Source: Plantago ovata
Lineage: Eukaryota > Streptophyta > Magnoliopsida > Lamiales > Plantaginaceae
NCBI GenBank assembly: GCA_028274465.1
Contig: CM051455.1
Span: forward strand, 88,990,871-89,054,870
DNA length: 64,000 bases
Reading direction: 5' to 3'
Shown: one piece after another, positions 20,120 through 31,286 of the stretch
Position numbering within the stretch: the stretch's first letter is position 1
Layout: each line of letters opens with the position of its first letter
Made by a program: the position numbers and the translations under genes
Notes under the pieces: generated by a model
What the model was told of the DNA's origin: nothing
The model's database searches: none
What the model saw: only the letters and a program-made list of their open reading frames with translations

Positions 20120-20690
20120 GAACTTGCTGAAGAAGTCTACCTAGAACAACCCCCTGGCTTTGAACTTCCCTCAGAAATCAAGATGGTATACAAGCTTCAG
20201 AAAGCTGTATATGGTCTAAAGCAAGCACCAAGAGCATGGTATGATACCTTGGCTAAGTTCTTGCTGGAAAATGGTTTCAAGAAAGGTGAAGTTGACAAAA
20301 CTTTATTTACCATGAACCATGATGGTAAAATACTCTTACTTCAAATTTATGTGGATGACATAATTTTTGGATCTAAGGACAAGCAACTTTGTGATGATTT
20401 TGCCAAACTCATGACAAATAAGTTTGAAATGAGTATGATGGGAAAATTGAATTATTTCCTAGGATTGCAAGTCAAGCAACTCAAAGATGGAATATTCATA
20501 AATCAAGCAAAGTATGCGAAAGAAATGCTCATAAAGTTTAGGATCAAAGAGGATGAGAAACCTGAAAAGATCCCTATGAGTGTTGGTACCAAATTGGGCT
20601 ATACTAAAGAGGACAAAAGTGTTGAAGAACACAAGTATAGGAAGCTCATTGGTTCCTTGTTATATCTAACAGCAAGTAGACCTGACATTC
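20120..20690 (+). pseudogene. pol: S-b pol continued: RT palm and thumb
   Basis: Resumes directly after K1 with [17 protein letters not shown], the residues that follow KSAFLNGE in the uninterrupted copies. It includes [11 protein letters not shown] (about 20208) and [18 protein letters not shown] (catalytic YVDD near 20350), then [10 protein letters not shown] and [17 protein letters not shown]. It stops at 20690 where the S-c LTR begins. The 5 bp GAACT at 20120-20124 repeats 10952-10956. Confidence 0.9.
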
Positions 20691-20868
20691 TGTTAGGAAA
20701 CTTGTAATTTTGATGAGCAATTAACCATGCTAAATTATGAACAGTCCAGTAACTAGTACTCTTAAGGTCCATAGGAATTTAGAATTTTAAGAACATTGTA
20801 AAAGAGGAACGTTTGCTGATGACTTAGATAGGTGTTAGATAAGTTATTTCTTTCGTGGATGACGTACT

Positions 20869-21037
20869 TTAATTTCTGTGAAGAAATTAATCTATTGACA
20901 CATTTGCGTATGATGTATTTTATTTTCTGAAAAGAAAATATCTTATTGATGCTTAGCTTTGATGTAACTTATTTTCTGAAAAGAAAATGACCTATTGAAG
21001 CATTTGCTGAAGATGTATTTTGTTTATTACAAACAAA
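20869..21037 (+). repeat. Four hairpins in tandem repeats of the S LTR
   Basis: Units of about 50 bp (sharing CTATTGA, GCATTTGCTGA and GATGTA) carry hairpins at 20869-20890 (TTAATTTCT stem, GTGA loop), 20921-20940 (TATTTTCT stem, GAAA loop), 20971-20988 (ATTTTCT, GAAA) and 21019-21037 (TTTGTTT, ATTAC). The S-e LTR has one such unit only (TTGTTT stem, GCTA loop, about 39090). Stems differ but pair. Confidence 0.75.
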
Positions 21038-21455
21038 TTATTGAAGCAAATAAGAAACCGGTCAGAATCTTGAAGACTTTTGAAGATCTGAAGACTTGAA
21101 GACTTGAAGATTGCTGAAGACTGGTAAGGCACGTGTTGCTCAGAAAGTGAAATTTTCAGCAACAGCATTGCATAAGTGAAAATCTGAAAGACAGAGTAGG
21201 TTGTGCTTGCTGAAACTGAGAATGAACACTTGCTGATGAACATATGTGACCTCTTGCTGAATGTACATGATTTTGCGCTCCAATGTTACTGTTTGAATTC
21301 TATTCAAAAGTGCATTTAATGCAAAGCTTACACGCGAAAGACATGAAGACTAGAAGACAAACAAAGGTTGCTGCTGAAAGTATAAAAGCAAGATAGTGAC
21401 ATGTTAAGGAACAAAAGCCTTAGGATTTGAAATTCAAACGGCTCCTTACTTGCAC

Positions 21456-21463
21456 TATAAATA
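21456..21463 (+). promoter_or_regulatory. TATA box of S-c LTR
   Basis: TATAAATA in the context CACTATAAATAGAGG. The same box is at 32191-32198 (minus) in S-d and 39489-39496 in S-e, so it is conserved across subfamilies. Confidence 0.75.
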
Positions 21464-22308
21464 GAGGTCATCTGGCAAAGAGTTGAAGAGTGTCAACAAC
21501 GTGATCAAACTCTCACTTGTGCTTAAAATTCACAAACCTTCAAACACTCTTACTGCCATTGATCCGTTCCAAGACTTAAAGCTTGAAAAAGCTACTTGTG
21601 AAGAAGTAGAACAAACTCGGCTAAGAAATTAGTTAAGTGTTCTTTCTTTCAGACAAGAACAAGTCTTGACACCAGAAACAATCTAACTTGTTTACTGCAA
21701 AGTATTCCAAGTTGTGTTTCTTGGATTACTTGTTGTAACTGAATAAGTTATAATTAAGTTATCTCACCCCAAAACTCTCTAACTGAAAATACACCCTTTC
21801 AGGCGTGATATTCAGGGGGAACTTAATCGAGCAAGCTTTTGCTGATTAAAAGTACCAAGTTTGGTGGAGAACAAGGTTGAGTTCTCTAGTTTAGGTTGGA
21901 GACAAAGCAAGTGTGCTTTGGTTTCTGTTGAATCGCTTTAGATAGGAGATTGTAAGGAACCTCAATCATATCTTAGTGGATTCAGTCCTAGAAAGGACAA
22001 AGTGGATTAGTTGAGAGATTACGCCACTCTCAGATACCACTCTAAAAGTGTTTGTGTGATTTAATTACTGCATTTAGCTTTCAGCAAATTATATCTGTTT
22101 GTACACAGTCACTCACATCACTTGCTGAAACACTTTACATGCTGAAAAAGCACTTATTGTTTCAAAGACTTCCGCTCTCTGATTTTAAGTATCAGCAAAC
22201 CAAGCTACTGTAAAGTAACTTACGCTTGCTGAGTAAGTTAAGTATCAGCAACCTCATTACTGAAAAGTAATAAGTACTTGCTGAGAAAGTTTTAAACGAC
22301 AAAAGTTT

Positions 22309-22346
22309 GAAAAGACTATTCACCCCCCCCCCCCTCTAGTCTTTTC
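22309..22346 (+). other. U5 hairpin with C-run loop (S-c LTR)
   Basis: Arms GAAAAGACTA (22309-22318) and TAGTCTTTTC (22337-22346) enclose TTCA plus a long C run. The same structure is at 6152-6184 (short C run), 31309-31346 (reverse, long run) and about 40399-40434 in S-e, where the stem sequence has changed but largely still pairs. C-run length differs between copies. Confidence 0.75.
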
Positions 22347-22356
22347 TTGTTGTTTA

Positions 22357-22589
22357 AAGGGATAAGTTAGATTTTCCTGATTGAGTTTTAATTTGATTGG
22401 GAATGAATCTAGACTTGATAATGGTTTCCTAGTGCGATAAGAATTAGATTCTTATTCCTTTACGAAGTCTAATTGCTTATGCTTTAGGCTTCTATTGACT
22501 ACTATATATAGTAGACTATTAGAGAGTTTTTGACATAGACTTTCACAGTTATTCTACCCAGTTTTCTTAGAGAAACTAAAAACTCTCCC
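22357..22589 (+). repeat. K-family LTR fragment
   Basis: Collinear with 19508-19740 of the K1 3' LTR without indels, including the TATATATA box at 22503-22510. It joins S-c across a shared AAGGGA (22357-22362) and is cut by the N gap. Confidence 0.9.
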
Positions 22590-22689
22590 NNNNNNNNNNN
22601 NNNNNNNNNNNNNNNNNNNNNNNNNNNNNNNNNNNNNNNNNNNNNNNNNNNNNNNNNNNNNNNNNNNNNNNNNNNNNNNNNNNNNNNNN
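22590..22689. other. Scaffold gap, 100 N
   Basis: Exactly 100 N between a K LTR fragment and the S-d third ORF. The first 500 bp to its right are rich in single-base indels relative to S-a. Confidence 0.99.
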
Positions 22690-24553
22690 TCAATCGACTT
22701 GTTGGGATGATTCTTCAATCTCAAACTCCATTTGTTTGCTTAATCTTCCAGTACAAGTGGACTTTCAATTGAAGTCTTGGTGAACTTCGGCCAGTATTCT
22801 CAGCATCAAGAGATGCGTCTTTGAATAATGCTTCTTGAGTTTCAGCAACTTCAGGAACAGGAACCATTGCTATCTCAGCAACTGGTCCATCAGCAAGCTG
22901 GCTTCAGCAACTTGATGAGTTGCTTGTTCAGCAACCATCTGTCAGCAGCATCAGCAAGTGCCGTTTGCAGATCAGCAGCAATGTTGCTTATGGTTCCATG
23001 GTTTGATCATCTAGATTATCTACAATGTAGATATCTGGGACTTGGGCAGGAATTTCATTTCCACTGCTTGTGGTCTATTCTCAGTAGAGTTATCAACGTT
23101 AAGTTGATTGTTGAAGGCTTCCGCAAACACTTCAATTGCTGATGTATGTTTCAGTGATTATTTCAGCAACATCTACTGGCAAATGCGTTTCAGCATTTGT
23201 CTGGGAATTGACTGAGAGTCTTGGACATTGGGGACTGACTGAGAAGCCAGTGTCTTCTTTCTTTTGTTACTTGTCCGTTTCCTCTTAGGTACGGGATTTG
23301 CTGATGACGCTGCAGTCTGAGTGTCATCATCAGCTTTCCTCTTTTTCTTTTAGATTTCTCCAGTTTCCCAGAGTCATCTATTGTTGCATTTTCAGCAACG
23401 GCTGTTGTACACGTACCTTGTTGATTTTCTACAGCAGTTTCATTTGTGTTACCACCACCAACAGCAGTTTCATCTCTAAGTTGCTGAGTGGTAACATCTG
23501 CAGCTGTTGTATACCTTTCTTGCTGGCTTGTGCTGACAACATTTGCAGTTGTTGTCTTCTTGGTTTTCTTTCCAGCAATCTTAGGTACATTCTGCTTGTA
23601 GAAAGATCTTCCCACATTGCACACAGATTTCTTGATTGGCAATGGGTTTCTTAGCTGAATCCTGAAATGTTCAAGGATATAGCATATCTTGATTCCATAC
23701 ATAACTGGAAAGGAAGGTGAGACCTTGTTGTCTTCTACCTTTACCTTAAACTTAGTAACACAATCAACAAGCCTGTTGAAAATGTACTTAGCCCAGTTAA
23801 GTTCCGATTTATTCTCATGTATATGCATCAGCAATGGCCATCTTCTCAGGCCTACTTGGTCAATTCCTCCAACTTGGGAGTCAAGAACTTTAATCAGTAG
23901 CAGAGCTACTAGACCAAGTGAAGGCAGAGATGCTTTCTCTTAACGTGCTTTGTCCAAGTCACGGGAGCTATCTCGCCTTTCTTCATTTTTGCATTTCTGA
24001 CGTCACTGTAGAAAGCTTCAATTTCTTCGTCAGTGGCAGTGACGTCGTCTTCAGTTCCAGTGGTTGGAATCTGAAAAATCTCCGCTAAATCAGTCCATTT
24101 CAGGACGATTTGCGTGTTCTGAACATAAGTAAGGATCACTTTTTCAGTGACTCCATTACTGTCTGTAAGGGACTGGATTTCTGCATTATTGTAGAACTCC
24201 ATGGTATCAATCATGCTCACTTGCTTAGTGCGAGCAGAGATAAAGTTCATGAGGCCTTGTTGCTTGATGAACTCAAGCGCCTCTTCATTTTGGTCATCAA
24301 GTTCTTGTTCATAAAAGTACCTAATGTACTTTTCTTTTGCAAACCCTCCCCATTGCATCAACATCTCACACTTTGCAGTGTCAAGATATGACGGAGGCAT
24401 AGGTTTTACAGTGATTCGGTCGTTTTTCAACACAACTTTCGCTGTGTCTTGGGTCAGAGAAGTCACCGGAGCAGTCACCGGAGCAATGCGTGTTTCAGCA
24501 CTGTCAACCTTTGACGATTTTGAGGACTTAGATGACTGTCTCTTGGGAGCCAT
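22690..24553 (-). pseudogene. Third ORF of S-d
   Basis: ATG at 24551-24553 (MAPKRQSSKSSK). The frame break near codon 87 of S-a is absent here, so the N-terminal domain reads through to VKRKH. There a one-base loss near 23925 shifts the frame; further indels follow at 23345, 23215 and across 22690-23000. Domain layout as in S-a: basic start, globular Transposase_32-like region, then a VAE-rich repetitive tail. The indel burden rises towards the gap, so part may be sequence error. Confidence 0.75.
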
Positions 24554-25078
24554 TTCTTTATATAGAGCAAGAAATTGTACGAAAAAGATAGTTTGCTTTT
24601 TGACCGGAGGTACAGTAGTTTCAGGCTAGAAATTGCAGAGAAAGGAAATGTGAGTTAAAGAATTTTGTCATTTCTCTAACTCCTTCTTTTATAGTCTCTG
24701 GTGTGTGAGAAACTCAATCGATTTGAGTTCTCAGCAAGGGTAAAACAGAGAAACACTGGAGATAGTGGAGCCTTTGCATTGAATGCGTAGTGGCCCACTA
24801 ACTAAAACCGTCAGAGCACTCTCTCTCTTTGTTTTGTTAGCCGTTAGATTAATAACTCCTTTTAATCAATGGCCACGATTGAATTTCATGTCATGATTTA
24901 TTGTGAGTTTATCTGTGCCAGCTTAACGTCACAAATTGATTTTACCGAGTAATAAGGGATAGATTGCTTGCTGAAATAGACAAGAATCTTTTCAGCGAGT
25001 TTGAATTAACAATCTAGCTACTTGCTGAAAGTTCCCCCTTACTTAGATATCTCATATTTTCTAAGTTTAAAAATATTT

Positions 25079-25450
25079 CTGATTTCCCGTATCAGTAAAT
25101 TCTTTTTAAAATTTGAGACATCCTTTGGTAAAATCTGAGAGATGAGATTTTGCTCTTTTTCTGAATTCCCGTTTCAGAAAATTTCTTTGATACTTGAATA
25201 CCTATTTCAGTATCTTTTGATTGTCTAGGTACCCGTCTCAGCAATCCTTAAGTTCTTTCACTTACTGAGTTCCTGTCTCAGCAAGTGATCAAGTTTCCTA
25301 ACAAATACTTGTTTTGAAGGAATTACTTGCCGAATGCTTGTTTCAGCAATCATGTTGTGACTTATCATTTCTTAGAAGAAATTAGTGAGATGGTCTTTTG
25401 GGCATGAATACTTTGGCTTGCTGAATACCTGTTTCAGCATTCTGCCAAGT
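25079..25450 (-). repeat. Seven-hairpin array, S-d copy
   Basis: Same seven hairpins as in S-a, between the pol stop (25458) and the third ORF. One loop differs (third hairpin ATAGGTA on the sense strand) and one has ACAAGCA-type change (sixth). The stretch 24554-25078 has the same layout as in S-a, with the TATA box damaged, and no gene. Confidence 0.83.
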
Positions 25451-25457
25451 GTATCCT

Positions 25458-28400
25458 TTATTGAGGTAGTTCAATCAATCCAAGGTTATAGCTTAGCATT
25501 GCGAACCTATTATCCGGTAGGGGCTTGGTAAAGATGTCAGCAAGCTGATCTTCAGTACCTACTTTCACAACCTCAATATCACCTTTTTCCACATGATCTC
25601 TAATGAAATGATGTCTAATATCAATGTGCTTGGTCCTAGAGTGAAACTTAGGATTTTGCGTAATTGCAATAGCACTTGTATTATCACAAAAGATTGGTGT
25701 TTTCTCTGCAGAAATACCATAATCTCTTAATTGTTGCTGAATCCATAGGATTTGAGCTGTGCAACAACCAGCTGCAATGTATTCAGATTCTGTAGATGAT
25801 TGGCGACACACGTTTGCTTCTTGCTGAACCATGATATTAATCTAGTACCCAAAAACTGACAAGTTCCAGAGGTACTTTTTCTATCAAGAGTTGATCCACC
25901 ATGATCAGCATCAGAATAGCCAACCAATTCAAGTCCAGAATCTTTTGGATACCATAATCCAACATTGACTGTACCTTTAACATATTTCAGTATTTTAATT
26001 GCCTTTTTGTAGTGTGATTCTCTTGGATCCGATTGGAATCTTGCACACACACAAACAGCATACTGAATGTCAGGTCTACTTGCTGTTAAATACAACAAGG
26101 AACCAATGAGCTTCCTATACTTGTGTTCTTCAACACTTTTGTCCTCTTTAGTATAGCCCAATTTGGTACCAACACTCATAGGGATCTTTTCAGGTTTTTC
26201 ATCCTCTTTGATCCTAAACTTTATGAGCATTTCTTTCGCATACTTTGCTTGATTTATGAATATTCCATCTTTGAGCTGCTTGACTTGCAACCCTAGGAAA
26301 TAATTCAATTTTCCCATCATACTCATTTCAAACTTATTTGTCATGAGTTTGGCAAAATCATCACAAAGTTGCTTGTCCTTAGATCCAAAAATTATGTCAT
26401 CCGCATAAATTTGAACTAAGATTAATTTATCATCATGGTTCATGGTAAAAAGAGTTTTGTCAACTTCACCTTTCTTGAAACCATTTTCCAGCAAGAACTT
26501 AGCTAAGGTATCATACCATGCTCTTGGTGCTTGCTTTAGACCATATACAGCTTTCTGAAGCTTATATACCATCTTGGTTTCTGAGGGAAGTTCAAAGCCA
26601 GGGGGTTGTTCTAGGTAGACTTCTTCAGCAAGTTCACCATTTAAGAATGCACTCTTAACATCCATTTGGTAAACAATGAAGTCATTGTGAGTAGCAAAGG
26701 CCAAGAAAAGCCTAATTGCATCCAATCTTGCAACTGGAGCGTAAGACTCATCATAGTCCAATCCTTCAGTCTGACAGTAACCTTGAGCAACTAAACGTGC
26801 TTTGTTTCTTGTTACTTCACCAGACTCGCTCAGCTTGTTTCTGAACACCCACTTTGTACCAATAGCTTTCTTATTTTCAGCAAGTGACACAAGTTTCCAG
26901 ACTTTGTTTCTTTCAAACTGATCCAATTCTTCTTGCATTGCCTTTATCCATTCAGAATGCTTCAAAGCTTCTTCTATGGTTTTAGGTTCAATTTCTGAAA
27001 CAAAGCAAGAGAATAAAGATTCTACTTCTACGACATTTGCATCTTCAGCAAGTCCTTGAGTAGCTTTGGATCTAGTCACTTGGCGTTTATTAATATCGCC
27101 AATCATATCCGTAGAGGGATGATCTCTAATCCATTTATTAACGGGTTTCCTGTTTGTTGGATCAGGATATGTTTGCTTATCAGCATGTGACTCTTCAGTA
27201 TGTACTTGTTCAGTACTACTGGGAATTTGTGTCTCTGCTGAGATTTGATCGTCAGCAACTGCTTGCTCAGCATTGCTGGGTTGAGATATTTCATCAGCAG
27301 GCACTGGAGATTGCGTAATTTCAGCAACTTCTGGAGCAACTGCATCTTTTGCTGGAAATTCTTTGTCGTGAACTATATTTATCTTGTCATGACTCGGGGA
27401 AGGAGAATCATTGTCAGAATCATCATTTAGTTCAATTGACTTGATTTGCCTAGCATCAGACTCAGTTCTTTGCTCATGTATGATTAGCTTTTTCATACGT
27501 TCTGATATTTCTTCTTCAGCAGGCACACCTTGTGTCTTTTCGTAGAATACAACATGCACAGATTCTTCAATCTTTTGTGCCTTTTTGTTGTAAACTCTGT
27601 AAGCTTTACTATGCAAGGAGTAGCCAAGAAATATCGCTTCGTCTGCCTTTGGTTGAAATGTTCTTAGGTACTCTCTACCATTGTTAAGAACGAAACACTT
27701 GCAACCAAATACTCTTAGATAAGTGATGTTAGGAGGTCTTCAACAAACAATTCATAAGGAGTTTTGTTGTATTCCTTAGTAATCAAACATCTATTCTGAG
27801 TATAGCAGGCGGTATTAATCGCTTCAACCCAGTAAACCTCACTTATCTCAGTGTCAGCAAGCATTGTTCTTGCGGCTTCTTTTAGGGTACGATTCTTCCG
27901 TTCAGCAACACCATTTTGCTGTGGTGTTCTTACTGAGGATAACTGATGTTGAATACCTTTGGAGGTACAATATTCAGTTATGTACTGGTTTACAAACTCA
28001 GAACCATGGTCTGTCCTTATGACTCTTACCTTGTCATTTTTCATGACTTCAAGCTTATTCAGCAAGTTAGTTATTTCAGTCTTGGTTTCAGATTTGTGTT
28101 TGATGAATACTACCCAAGTGAATCTTGAATAGTCATCTACCACGACTAGACCATACTTCTTACCAGCATAGCTTGTTGAAGAAGATTCAAACAAGTCCAT
28201 GTGTAAGAGTTGTAAAGGTTTGTAGTTGACGGTACTGCCTTGTTCTTGAAAGAAGATTTGGTTTGCTTTCCTTGCTGACATGCATTGCAAACACCATCCT
28301 TCTTAAAAGTAACCCTAGGTAATCCAACTACAAGTGCCTTTTTAGACAGCTTATTCAGCGTCTTGAAGTTTAGATGACTTGTTCGTTTATGCCATAACCA

Positions 28401-28841
28401 TGCTTTTTCAGCAAGGCAATCATGATCTGAGACAAGGCATTTTTCAACGTTTGCTGAAGACCAATCAATGGTGTACAAGCCTCCTGATCTTCTTGCAATC
28501 ATTATAACCTTTTTAGTCTCAAAATCTACAAGTTTACATTCATCACTTTTAATTTCGATGAAGTATCCTTTGTCAGCAAATTGACTCATGCTGAAAAGGT
28601 TAAACTTAAGATTTTTGACATAAAGAACTCCAGAAATGGTTATGCATCCCAACTTCACATCACCATAGCCTTTTGTAGATCCGGAGCCTCCACCAGCAAA
28701 CCTTATTGTTGGACCTTTAGACCACCGTCTATAGTTTATAAGGTTATTCTTGTTGCCCGTCATGTGCTTTCCACAACCACTATCAAAGTGCCAGATTGCA
28801 TCGTTTGTCTCCGTGGCTGCAGTCTGCACAATCAAGAGCAA
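25458..28841 (-). pseudogene. pol: S-d pol: protease, integrase, RT, RNase H
   Basis: Starts after the gag stop with LLIVQTAATETND. FDSGCGKHMTG (protease), WHKRTSHL and CNACQQGKQ (HHCC), integrase D, D and E (HMDLFES, TDHGSEF, NGVAERKN), RT with YADD in place of YVDD (about 26400), [10 protein letters not shown], and RNase H SDADHGGS and [12 protein letters not shown] to the stop at 25458. Frames are broken near 28240, 27720-27740 and by a one-base loss at about 25798. YADD is a conservative variant found in other retroelements. The best full-length view of S pol here, but not a single frame. Confidence 0.9.
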
Positions 28842-28846
28842 ACAAG

Positions 28847-30377
28847 TTAATTATCCAATGATGGATGTCCATTAACATGTTCAAGAATGCGTCCAGTGGA
28901 AACCCAAGTCTGAAGTTTTTCAACTTTGACTTGTTTTCTACTTGCTGAGGAACTAGGAGGTTTTGAGCTGAAAGAATTTTGATTCGTGTTGGTCAAATCC
29001 ACTTTCTGATGTGGTGTCTTGCTCTGTTGACCTTTTTGCTGAACATACTTTTCAGTAAGTTCTTTTCTAGCAAGGTTCCTTCTAGTCCTAGCATTGGGAG
29101 TCTTTTCAAAACTCTTAGGCTCGGTTTTCTTCATCTCTTTGAAGTATCTTTGCTGACTTTGCTTATACTCATGAAAGAGTTGACTTTGCTTGGTTTTGAA
29201 ACCGAGTCCACTCTTTGGAGAATGCTGAGCTTTAGCATCATCAACCTTACTTGATTCAGGTTTGCTCAGGCTTTAGCATCATCAACTTTACTTTTGGTAA
29301 TCTTGCCTTTAGACTTAACAACTTGCTTTTCAGCAACTTGTTTGCGGAATGCTTCACGGCATTCTTTTTCTTTCCAGTTTGCTTTACAGCAACCTGTTTT
29401 CCTTTTAAAGTCTTGTTACTTTGAGTAGCAACAGCGGGCTTTATGGTCATAGGTACTTGATTGCATGTTTCAGCAACCTTAGTTTGACCAAACTGATAGA
29501 TCACAGGTGAACTGCTATCAGTAGCACGTACAAAGGAGATCGGTGATTTATCTTTTCTCAAGATTTCTACGTTATCACCTTCACACGTTGCTCCTAAACC
29601 TTCTTTCTGAGATGGATCTCTCAAATAAGAGTTTAGTTCAGTCAGCGTATTACTTGCTTCCACATAAAATTTGAAATTGATTTTCATCTTTTTCATTTCT
29701 TGGATTTCAGCAAGTAACTTTAGAATTGAGGGCTGATACTCTTCTAATTCTAATGCCATTTGAGAATTTTGCTTGGTCAGAGTTTCAGCAAATTGAAGTT
29801 TTTCTTGCTGTTTGCTGAGAGTTTTCTCAAATCTTTCGATTTCTCCTTGAATCTTGTCAAGATCAATCTCGTCTTCACTTTCTAAATCAGAGTCAGAGGT
29901 AGAATTATTTACCTGACCGGCCATGAGGCAGAATTCGTAGTTCGACACATCTGGATAAGCTTCCATAGCTATCCCACACACTTCTTTGCCAATCTCCACG
30001 TCTAGAGTGGCTTCCTCATCGTCGGTGTCTGAACTTTCATCCTCACTGTCTTCGGAGCTTGTCTCAATGCACAATGCATCGATTTTTGCTTGAAGCTTCT
30101 TCTTTTCTTCAGCAATGAAGGCTCTTTTGAACTTCTTCTTCTTTTCAGCAGATTTGCCTTTCAACAAAGGGCAATTAGCTTTGAAGTGTCCAGGCTTTTT
30201 GTAGTAAAAACATAGATAATTTCCAACTGCTGGTTCTTCTGATGATGTAGCTTGCTGAGCTTGCTTGTTCAGCGAGCTAGTATCATTCTTGTACTTATGG
30301 TAGTTATTACCAAGATGCTTTTTCAGCTTCTCTTTTGCTTTTCGCCTTTCAAGTTCCTTACTGATGAATTTCTTCAT
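28847..30377 (-). pseudogene. gag: S-d gag, C-terminal part
   Basis: MKKFISKELERRKAKEKL onward. The knuckle reads CFYYKKPGHFKANC, so the second Cys of CX2CX4HX4C is replaced by Tyr. The acidic tract, coiled coil and Lys-rich tail follow. A short direct duplication of CTTTAGCATCATCAAC at 29231 and 29271 shifts the frame near 29256. The final stop (LDN then TAA) is at 28847-28849, as in S-b and S-e. Confidence 0.83.
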
Positions 30378-30388
30378 GTTTTTAACAA

Positions 30389-31174
30389 CTAAGGCATTTT
30401 CATCAGCAGGCTCTTTATCATTCTTCTTTCAGAAGATGACGGCTTTGCAGCAAGAGCAATGTTTTGCGATTTTTCAGCAAACACATTTTCTCTTTGCTTT
30501 GTCTCATAATTGACAGTAGCAAGATGAGAGAACAACTCAGTTGGTGTAATGTCAGGCATTCCTTGATTATAATAGAAATTCTGAGTATGGATCCATTCTT
30601 GATTCAAACTTCTGATGATAGTTTTCACTTTCTCAGAATCTGAATAAAGATTTCCAACACCCAGCGCTGCCATTTCACTAACAAGAGTTGTGAATCTGAA
30701 GTCCAAGTCTTCCAGTGACTCGTTAGCACCTTGCTTAAAGTTTTGAAACTTCAGCTTAAGTACTTCAAGTTTGTTTTCCTTTGTCTTGTCAGATCTAGCA
30801 CAAAGATCTTGAACCATTTTCCAAGCCTCCTTAGCAGTCTTAGCACCCCACAGTTTGCACTGTATGGTATCCGGAGTTGATCTGATGATGATATTTCTTG
30901 CCTGGCCATCAAGACGGAATCTCTTAGCTTCGTCAGAAGTCCATTCCTCTCTTGGTTTTGGCACAACCGTATCTGATGGTTCGCCTTGGATGGTTCCTTT
31001 TCCAGCTTCAGTGGTTCTATGAGGGAAACTCCTTTCAACCTTGGTGATCTTGATAGGTCCATCATTAATGACGGTGACCATCTCATCACTAATGGCCTCA
31101 AGATGTAACATCATGTTGTTTCGCCATTTCTCGTAATTTTCCAGCTTCAGCAAGGGAGCATCTCCTAAAGACAT
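30389..31174 (-). pseudogene. gag: S-d gag, N-terminal part
   Basis: ATG at 31172-31174 (MSLGDAPLLKLENYEKW). Same domain as in S-b and the same one-base frameshift before the knuckle, ending KSLLMKMP and TAG. The second gag ORF starts 12 nt downstream. Confidence 0.85.
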
Positions 31175-31272
31175 CCTGTCAGCAAAGCACTACCAAACTG
31201 ATCAAGTGAAAGAGATTTACGGAAAGCACTTAAGGGGATCTAGGTTCAGTGCAGAACGCTAAAGAACCTCCT

Positions 31273-31284
31273 GCTCTGATACCA
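31273..31284 (-). promoter_or_regulatory. Primer binding site, initiator Met tRNA (S-d)
   Basis: Reverse complement of TGGTATCAGAGC, two bases from the LTR. Confidence 0.93.
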
Positions 31285-31286
31285 CT

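Larger units (their letters stand above)
6062..20690 (+). mobile_element. S-b: Sirevirus-like Copia element split by K1
   Basis: A plus-strand element: LTR tail, initiator-Met PBS, gag, protease, integrase and RT up to 10956. It is then interrupted by K1 (10957-20119) and resumes in the same RT codon region at 20120. It ends abruptly at 20690 in the RT motif TASRPDI, where S-c begins. RNase H, the inter-ORF region, the third ORF and the 3' LTR are not seen. S-b is older than both K1 and S-c. Confidence 0.9.
20691..22362 (+). repeat. S-c: S-family LTR, plus strand, lacking its last bases
   Basis: Starts TGTTAGGAAACTTG and is nearly identical to the S-d LTR (31287-32971) in reverse complement, but more distant from the S-b LTR tail. 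It is therefore probably a separate insertion into S-b RT (left flank CATTC) and not the S-b 3' LTR. It ends at AAAGGGA, just before the expected CCAACA, where K-LTR sequence begins. A GAAGACTT-type simple repeat occurs at about 21070-21120. No gene is seen. Confidence 0.85.

Noticed and set aside
20691..22362. Reading this LTR as the 3' LTR of S-b after an internal deletion
   Set aside because: The breakpoint would have to fall exactly on the first LTR base, and the LTR is closer to S-d than to the S-b LTR tail; a separate insertion is simpler.
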